This document shows positions 59,082 to 64,000 of a stretch of DNA of 64,000 nt, one piece after another; positions within the stretch are counted from its first letter, which is position 1, and every line of letters starts with the position of its first letter. The DNA is from an uncultured Eubacteriales bacterium. Its GTDB lineage: Bacteria; Bacillota; Clostridia; Oscillospirales; Acutalibacteraceae. Where the stretch lies: positions 1 to 64,000 of the forward strand of contig CAKSTF010000005.1 in the NCBI GenBank assembly GCA_934491515.1. Reading direction: 5' to 3'. The notes beneath the pieces were generated by a model. The model searched no databases. It saw nothing but the letters and a program-made list of their open reading frames with translations, and was not told the DNA's origin. The translations under genes were made by a program, and so were the position numbers.

Positions 59082-60001
59082 ATGAAATTTTGTTGTGTTT
59101 TGGTTATATGCGCTCTTGCCGCCTGCATTTTTTTGCTGCTTTATGCCCTTTCGGTAAAAAGCGCCGTTCGGGAAATATCCTCCGAACTTGAAGAAAAACT
59201 GAATACCGACACCAACACGCAAATTTTCGTATCGTCCTGTAATAAAAGCGTGCGGCGACTTGCCGCACGAATCAACAAACAACTTGCCGCTTTAAGGCGG
59301 GAGCGCCTGCGGCTTTGCAACGGAGACGCCGAACTGAAGACCGCGGTTACGAACATTTCTCACGACCTCAGAACGCCGCTTACCGCAATTTGCGGATATC
59401 TTGACCTTTTATCCCGGGACGCAGAACTACCCGAAAGGGCGGCGCATTACCTTAAAATTATGAAAGAACGCGCCGATACAATGCGTTCAATGACCGAAGA
59501 ACTTCTTAATTACTCTGTTATTTCGGGCGCGACGGACGCCCTGCTGCCGGAAGCGGTTGTTATAAACGATGTTTTGGAGCAGAGTCTAACCGGTTTTTAC
59601 GGCGTTTTTTCGGAACACGGCATTTTGCCTGTTATAACAATTCCTGCAAAAAAACGATATGCCTTGCCGACAAAGCGGCAATTCGGCGCATCTTTGACAA
59701 TATCTTAAATAACGCCGCAAAATATTCCGACGGCGACCTCAGCGTTGCGCTGACTGCCGACGGAACTATCAGATTTGAAAACAGTGCAAAAAATCTTACG
59801 CATGTTAAAACAGAGCGTCTGTTTGACCGATTTTACACAGTGAACACCGCAAGGGACGGAACGGGACTCGGTCTTTCTATAGCAAAAACCCTTACCGAAA
59901 AATCCGGCGGCAGCATAACGGCGGAATATAGTACGGGCAGACTTACAGTGTGCGTTAAATTCCCGAAAGCAAAATGCAGAGATAAAAACAATAAGGACTG
60001 A
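59082..60001 (+). pseudogene. Sensor histidine kinase, frameshift in an A7 run
   Basis: Starts MKFCCVLVICALAACIFLLL (one membrane segment), H-box NISHDLRTPLTAICGYLDL; the frame then breaks at seven A's (59648-59654) and stops at 59708. Adding one A gives TICLADKAAIRRIFDNILNN (N-box), then G1/G2 boxes GTGLGLSIAK, to TGA at 60001, about 306 residues in total. GGAGATTT precedes ATG. It is the kinase half of the collapsed response-regulator cassette. Confidence 0.83.
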
Positions 60002-60007
60002 TTGAAA

Positions 60008-60679
60008 ATGCAGAAAACACACAAACAAGATATATTACTATGCACGGGACTGTTTGCGGCGTTTGCACTATGGACGGCTGCCGTATCGTTTGTCGATGTC
60101 CGCGCGATAGGGCCAAGAGGTTCATCCGTGGGATTTGGCGCGCTTAACGGTTATATACATTCCCTTTTCGGCGTAAATATGACGCTTTACACCGTCACCG
60201 ACTGGTTAGGTCTTATTCCCGTGACTTTTATGTTCGGCTTTGCGGTTTTAGGACTAGTACAGCTGATAAAAAGAAAAAGTATCGCGCGGGTAGACGGCGA
60301 TATCCTTTTACTCGGCGCTTTTTATATTATTCTGACGGCGTTTTATCTTTTATTTGAAAAATATGCCGTAAATTACCGTCCTGTGCTTATAGACGGCTTT
60401 CTTGAAGCCTCCTACCCCTCATCTACAACTTTGCTTGTACTGTGCGTGATTCCCACGGCGATATTGCAGTTTCGCACCCGAATAAAGAGCAGAACATTAG
60501 TGACGGTAACTGCCGCATTGCTTTCGGTCTTTGCCGTTTTTATGACGTTAGGCAGGCTTGTTTCCGGAGTGCACTGGTTTACGGATATTATAGGCGGCGC
60601 ACTGCTGAGCGCGGCGCTTACATCGCTTTACCGTTTATCGGTAAACGCCGCAAACCGAAAAAAATCAAATAAAGAATAA
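60008..60679 (+). CDS. PAP2-superfamily membrane phosphatase-like protein
   Basis: 223 residues with six membrane segments. Phosphatase motifs: KYAVNYRP (motif 1, KxxxxxxRP form), SYPSSTTLL in place of PSGH, and SGVHWFTDIIGG (motif 3). Motif 2 has Thr where the catalytic His stands in most PAP2 enzymes, so activity is doubtful unless this is a clade variation. I start at ATG 60008 preceded by AAGGACTG. Follows the kinase by 6 bases. Confidence 0.82.
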   Translation: MQKTHKQDILLCTGLFAAFALWTAAVSFVDVRAIGPRGSSVGFGALNGYIHSLFGVNMTLYTVTDWLGLIPVTFMFGFAVLGLVQLIKRKSIARVDGDILLLGAFYIILTAFYLLFEKYAVNYRPVLIDGFLEASYPSSTTLLVLCVIPTAILQFRTRIKSRTLVTVTAALLSVFAVFMTLGRLVSGVHWFTDIIGGALLSAALTSLYRLSVNAANRKKSNKE

Positions 60680-60711
60680 ATAAAAAACAGCAAGAGCAAA
60701 AGGCAGAAGAG

Positions 60712-60741
60712 AAAAAACCGTCCCACGGGACGGTTTTTTAT
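60712..60741 (+). terminator. Terminator after the PAP2 gene
   Basis: AAAAAACCGTCCcacGGGACGGTTTTTTATT. Confidence 0.88.
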
Positions 60742-60750
60742 TAAATATAA

Positions 60751-60780
60751 TTGCCGCAGACGGTACAAAGTCTGCGGCAA
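60751..60780 (-). terminator. Terminator of the tRNA/HprK-like transcript
   Basis: TTGCCGCAGAC / GTCTGCGGCAA just 3' of the tRNA on the minus strand, followed by TTATATTT. Confidence 0.75.
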
Positions 60781-60782
60781 AT

Positions 60783-60856
60783 TGGAGCAGGCAACGGGAA
60801 TCGAACCCGCCTCCTCAGCTTGGGAAGCTGATGTTCTACCGATGAACTATGCCTGC
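60783..60856 (-). tRNA. tRNA-Gly (anticodon CCC)
   Basis: A 74-base cloverleaf: acceptor GCAGGCA/TGCCTGC, D arm GTTC...GAAC, anticodon arm TCAGC-TTCCCAA-GCTGA with CCC at 34-36, T arm GCGGG-TTCGATT-CCCGT, discriminator T and encoded CCA. CCC reads GGG only. It lies 13 bases after the HPr-kinase-like gene. Confidence 0.97.
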
Positions 60857-60869
60857 ATATAAAGGAAAT

Positions 60870-61604
60870 TTAAATTCCCTTGTTTTTATATTTATCACCC
60901 GTAAGCGCTTCAAAACTTGCAATAACGGCGTTTTCGCTTATATCGCACGAAAGTTCGAAAACGGGAACGTTTCTTATTATTGCGTCAAGCACCGAAAGAG
61001 TATCCGCTAATGCATTCTCGAAATCGGGAAGGTATATCTGCCGCATAAATGCCGATACGCTTTCCTCTTTGCTTAACGGCCTTATTTTATTATCAGTCCC
61101 CTGCTTTAAAACGCAGATTCCTTTAAGCGGCGCAGATGTGTTTCGCTGCCAGTTCTCCTTGCCCGCCCACGGGGTTCCGTAAACTGTAACGCCGTTTTTG
61201 TCGGCTGCAATTATCGGCTTGTCACCGTTTACTATCTTTACGCTGTCGCCGAGATATTTACGCCATAATTTTATATGCGTGGATTTTCCGGTACCGCTTG
61301 GCGCCGTAAACAAGAAACCGTTGCTTAAATACGTTATCGCCGCGCCGTGAAACACCGCCCTGTTAAAGGAAGGCAAAACGCGCGCAATACTTCTGTAAAT
61401 GCAAAGAAATTCCGCGTTTTGCGGGCTTGTACCCTCTAAAAGCGCGATTTCGGCGGCAATTTCCGCATCGGTACAGGAGGCGGAAATATCGGGTTCTGAA
61501 ACATCGGGGATAATGTACGCCGAACACATATTTTTCACGTGTTCATACCGGCATGAAACGGACACCGTAAGCGATGCCAAAGACATACAAAACCTGATGC
61601 TCAT
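60870..61604 (-). CDS. HPr kinase/phosphorylase-like P-loop protein
   Basis: 244 residues. About 90 N-terminal residues have no clear family; then FLFTAPSGTGKSTHIKLWRK (P-loop) and IVNGDKPIIAADKNGV, which resembles the HprK/PEPCK-like core seen in stand-alone proteins of peptide-modification and PqqD-linked clusters. It is not true HprK (no N-terminal domain or HPr-binding loop seen). AAGGGG before ATG. Neither a peptide precursor nor a radical SAM enzyme lies beside it. Confidence 0.75.
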   Translation of the reverse strand: MSIRFCMSLASLTVSVSCRYEHVKNMCSAYIIPDVSEPDISASCTDAEIAAEIALLEGTSPQNAEFLCIYRSIARVLPSFNRAVFHGAAITYLSNGFLFTAPSGTGKSTHIKLWRKYLGDSVKIVNGDKPIIAADKNGVTVYGTPWAGKENWQRNTSAPLKGICVLKQGTDNKIRPLSKEESVSAFMRQIYLPDFENALADTLSVLDAIIRNVPVFELSCDISENAVIASFEALTGDKYKNKGI

Positions 61605-61639
61605 ACCAAATTACCCCTTGAATATTTTATTAGATTATA

Positions 61640-62338
61640 CTAAAAAATCATACAAAAAGCAATAGGCAAAAAGATTGCCGGCAAAAGGTTTGCAATCTTT
61701 ATTTTCGTGATTTTAAGCAGATTAAACGCCAGCACTATTATAAGTATCGAACCGATAACCCCGATATGCGCTATTATTTCATCCGTGAGATACGGCGCCA
61801 AAAACGCTGCGGAAACCGTAATCACGCCCTCAAGCAAAAGCACGGGCAAGGCCGAAAACATAACGCCGATACCCATAGAAGAAGCAAACATTGCGGAGGT
61901 GATGGCGTCTATCATCGACTTTGAATAAAGGGTTGCGTTATCGCCGCGCATACCCGAATTAATAGACCCTACAATAGACATAGCCCCAACGCAGAAAACC
62001 AGCGTTGCGGTTACGAATCCTTCGCCGAAATTGCTGTTGCCGCCGTTTTTTGAAAAACGCTTCTGTGCAGCGGAAGAAAGACGGTTAAGCCATTTATCTA
62101 TATCTATAAGTTCGCCTATAACCGCGCCTACGCCCATTGAAAGAACTATAGTTAAAACATTTATGTTGTCGGCAATAACGCCGGAAATACCTATGTACAG
62201 GACGGTAAGCGCCATTGCGGTGTTTATTATTGAAGAAAAGCGTTCGGGCAGTCCTTTTTTAAGCAGCAGTCCCACTAAAGAGCCTGCCACGATAAGGTAA
62301 AAGTTTACCGCCGCACCGCTTAACAATACAGTTTTCAT
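61640..62338 (-). CDS. DUF554 family membrane protein
   Basis: 232 residues with about seven membrane segments: VNFYLIVAGSLVGLLLKKGL, AMALTVLYIGISGVI, VIGELIDIDKWLNRLS, FVTATLVFCVGAMSIVGSIN, DAITSAMFASSMGIGVMFSA. This matches DUF554, a membrane family of unknown function (sometimes suggested as transporters). I start at the ATG after CGAGGCC; a longer frame has no site. It diverges from znuA. Confidence 0.88.
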   Translation of the reverse strand: MKTVLLSGAAVNFYLIVAGSLVGLLLKKGLPERFSSIINTAMALTVLYIGISGVIADNINVLTIVLSMGVGAVIGELIDIDKWLNRLSSAAQKRFSKNGGNSNFGEGFVTATLVFCVGAMSIVGSINSGMRGDNATLYSKSMIDAITSAMFASSMGIGVMFSALPVLLLEGVITVSAAFLAPYLTDEIIAHIGVIGSILIIVLAFNLLKITKIKIANLLPAIFLPIAFCMIF

Positions 62339-62437
62339 AATTTTTGGCCTCGTAGAATTATTTCCACACGATAATATAACACACAAAAAAGCATAAAACA
62401 AGACTGTTTTAGACAAAAACAAAGCAATCCGGCATTG

Positions 62438-62466
62438 TTGACTTTGAAGCGTTTTGGCGGTATAAT
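62438..62466 (+). promoter_or_regulatory. Promoter of znuA, predicting a leaderless mRNA
   Basis: TTGACT, 17 bases, TATAAT ending at 62466. The ATG is at 62473, exactly where transcription should start, and no ribosome binding site precedes it. I found no recognisable Zur operator. Confidence 0.7.
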
Positions 62467-62472
62467 TTTATT

Positions 62473-63432
62473 ATGAAAAAATTACTTTGTGCCGCGTTTG
62501 CGGTTTTGTTTTTGCTGTCGGCCTGCGGCTGCGGCAAAGCAGTTTCAAAAAAGGCGCGCGTAAGCATTACGGCAACAACCTTTCCCGTATATGACCTTGC
62601 GCGCGAAATAATAGGGAACGCCGACGGCGTATCACTTACACTGCTTTTAAAAAGCGGTGCGGATCCGCATAATTTTCAGCCGACTGCGGCTGATATGGTA
62701 ACGATTGCTTCAAGCGATATATTTATATATATCGGCGGCGAGTCCGATGCATGGGCGGAAGATACGCTTAAAACCGTTGCCGGCGAAAACGTGGCAGCGG
62801 TGAATTTAACCGACCGTTTGGGCGGCCTTGTAAAAAAAGAAGAGCACAGCGAGGGTATGCAGGAAGAACATTCTTCAGAAGAACACAAGGAAGAGGAAAA
62901 CGATGAACATATCTGGCTTTCCCTTAAAAACGCCGCCGCGATGTGCGATATAATATGCGATGAGTTATGCTGCGCCGACCCCAACCTTGCCGAACACTAC
63001 CGCACGCAGAACGAATCCTTTAAAAAACGCCTTTCGGAACTTGACGGCGAATACGAAAACGCCGTAAAATCCGCCGCGCGCGACACCCTTATTTTTGCCG
63101 ACCGTTTTCCGTTTTTATATCTATTAAGCGATTACTCTCTGAATTTTTATGCCGCTTTCCCCGGCTGCTCGGCGGAAAGCGAAGCAAGTTTTAAAACCGT
63201 GACTTTCTTAGCGCAAAAAGCGGACGAACTCGGTATATCGCACATATTGATAATTGACGGTTCAAACGGCAAAATTGCCGAAACGGTAATAGAAAACACA
63301 AAACGCAAAAACGCAAAGATACTGCGGCTTGATTCCATGCAGTCTGTATCGCTTAAAGATTCCGAAAACGGAGTTACCTACCTTTCGGTGATGCAAAAAA
63401 ATCTTTCCGTTCTAAAGGAGGCACTGTCTTGA
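62473..63432 (+). CDS. znuA: Zinc ABC transporter substrate-binding lipoprotein
   Basis: 319 residues, cluster A-I metal binding protein. Lipobox LLSACGCGK (Cys19), TTFPVYDLAREI, metal His in GADPHNFQPTAADM, a His/Glu-rich flexible loop (about 122-146, HSEGMQEEHSSEEHKEEE) typical of zinc rather than manganese members, DEHIWLSLKN (second His), and the third ligand region ADRFPFLYLLSDY where Asp-Arg replaces the common His. The nearby ATPase starts within the last codons. Zinc specificity is inferred from the loop. Confidence 0.9.
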   Translation: MKKLLCAAFAVLFLLSACGCGKAVSKKARVSITATTFPVYDLAREIIGNADGVSLTLLLKSGADPHNFQPTAADMVTIASSDIFIYIGGESDAWAEDTLKTVAGENVAAVNLTDRLGGLVKKEEHSEGMQEEHSSEEHKEEENDEHIWLSLKNAAAMCDIICDELCCADPNLAEHYRTQNESFKKRLSELDGEYENAVKSAARDTLIFADRFPFLYLLSDYSLNFYAAFPGCSAESEASFKTVTFLAQKADELGISHILIIDGSNGKIAETVIENTKRKNAKILRLDSMQSVSLKDSENGVTYLSVMQKNLSVLKEALS

Positions 63433-64000
63433 CGGCACAACTTGTATGTAAGAACCTGTCGCCGGGTTACGATTCAAAATCAATAGTAGAAAATATAAAT
63501 TTTTCCGTTAACAGCGGCGATTACCTGTTTATCGTGGGTGAAAACGGTTCCGGCAAGAGCACCCTTATGAAAACTGTTTTAGGGCTTCAGCCCCCCGTAT
63601 CCGGAGAGGTCGTTTTCGGGAATGGCATTTCAAAAAATCAAATAGGCTACCTGCCGCAACAATCGGATTTTCAAAAAGACTTTCCCGCAAGCGTTAAAGA
63701 AATCATCATTTCGGGTTGCTGCGGAAGAATGGGCAGCAAGCCGTTTTACGGAAAAACGGAAAAACAGCGTGCCGAAAAAGCAGCAGAAAGACTCGGAATT
63801 AAAGACCTTTACGGAAAATGCTACCGTGAACTTTCCGGCGGTCAGCAGCAGCGCGTGCTTTTGGCGCGTGCGCTTTGTGCCGCCGATAAAATGCTGCTTT
63901 TGGACGAGCCGGTATCCGGTCTTGACCCGAAAGCCGCGGCAGATATGTACGAATCGGTTGAAAAACTGAACCGCAAATATAAGATGACGGTTATTATGAT
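63429..64000 (+). CDS. znuC: Zinc ABC transporter ATP-binding protein, cut by window end
   Basis: At least 190 residues visible, open at the window end. TTG start overlapping the znuA stop by 4 bases, with AAAGGAGG 7 bases before it. Walker A VGENGSGKSTLMK, Q-loop IGYLPQQSDFQKDFPAS (typical of metal importers), signature ELSGGQQQRVLLARAL, Walker B MLLLDEPVSGLDP. The permease gene znuB should follow outside the window. Confidence 0.93.
   Translation, partial: MTAQLVCKNLSPGYDSKSIVENINFSVNSGDYLFIVGENGSGKSTLMKTVLGLQPPVSGEVVFGNGISKNQIGYLPQQSDFQKDFPASVKEIIISGCCGRMGSKPFYGKTEKQRAEKAAERLGIKDLYGKCYRELSGGQQQRVLLARALCAADKMLLLDEPVSGLDPKAAADMYESVEKLNRKYKMTVIM

Noticed and set aside
1..64000. CRISPR arrays, prophage, insertion sequences, integrase or toxin-antitoxin pairs
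   Set aside because: No regularly spaced repeats, transposase or integrase motifs, and no paired small toxin-like frames were seen on either strand.

Overview
The window reads as a chromosomal segment of an anaerobic, low-to-moderate GC Gram-positive bacterium of the class Clostridia, probably a gut Oscillospiraceae/Ruminococcaceae-like lineage. This is inferred from gene content: type III glutamine synthetase, an ANTAR antiterminator, a lysine riboswitch, DapL-type lysine synthesis, a sortase-type surface protein, a cohesin/dockerin pair, strong AAGGAGG-type ribosome binding sites and canonical TTGACA-17-TATAAT promoters. It has not been checked by any search.

Layout. 1-6 kb: two secreted InlB-repeat proteins (the second has lost its C-terminus) around a damaged AgrA/AgrC-like two-component pair, then a small SHOCT-like membrane protein behind a promoter covered by two identical-type dyads. 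6-20 kb: a nitrogen block. On the minus strand glnA, an ANTAR regulator, pyrG, purB, purA, guaA, dapF and dapL run head to tail; on the plus strand stand glnN (GSIII) and asnB. Both glutamine synthetase promoters drive leaders in which a hexaloop hairpin of the ANTAR target type overlaps a terminator. 20-25.5 kb: acyl-CoA metabolism (3-hydroxyacyl-CoA dehydrogenase, SDR, class III CoA-transferase, thiolase) with an AraC regulator. 25.6-31 kb: uvrB, a ComB-like phosphatase, a YgjP-like metalloprotease, and a PdxR/pyridoxamine kinase pair. 31-39 kb: transaldolase, lipoate ligase and a 2-oxoacid dehydrogenase complex (E2, E3, fused E1 alpha-beta) next to a DeoR regulator. 39-41.5 kb: thioredoxin and nagA/nagB. 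41.6-44.5 kb: a secreted dockerin protein, a 36-residue peptide and a secreted cohesin protein. 44.7-47.5 kb: a lysine-riboswitch-controlled ABC importer whose binding protein is circularly permuted. 47.6-54.5 kb: a YitT-like membrane protein, a GtrII-like glucosyltransferase, and a glycan cluster (two GT2, FdtA/QdtA-type isomerase, DegT aminotransferase, GNAT). 54.6-60.7 kb: TetR with a palindromic operator, DUF998 protein, two acetyltransferases, a collapsed response-regulator/ABC/histidine-kinase cassette and a PAP2 protein. 60.8-64 kb: tRNA-Gly(CCC), an HPr-kinase-like P-loop protein, a DUF554 protein and zinc importer genes znuA and znuC (cut by the window end).

The main biological threads are: (i) nitrogen and glutamine economy, where ammonia-assimilating enzymes and glutamine-consuming amidotransferases may share an RNA-level antitermination switch; (ii) lysine supply, by DapL/DapF synthesis and riboswitch-gated uptake; (iii) cell-surface display. 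A second theme is local gene decay. Three genes carry homopolymer frameshifts and at least four more are truncated or fused by deletions, mostly in signalling and transport cassettes. Some of the frameshifts could be sequencing errors.
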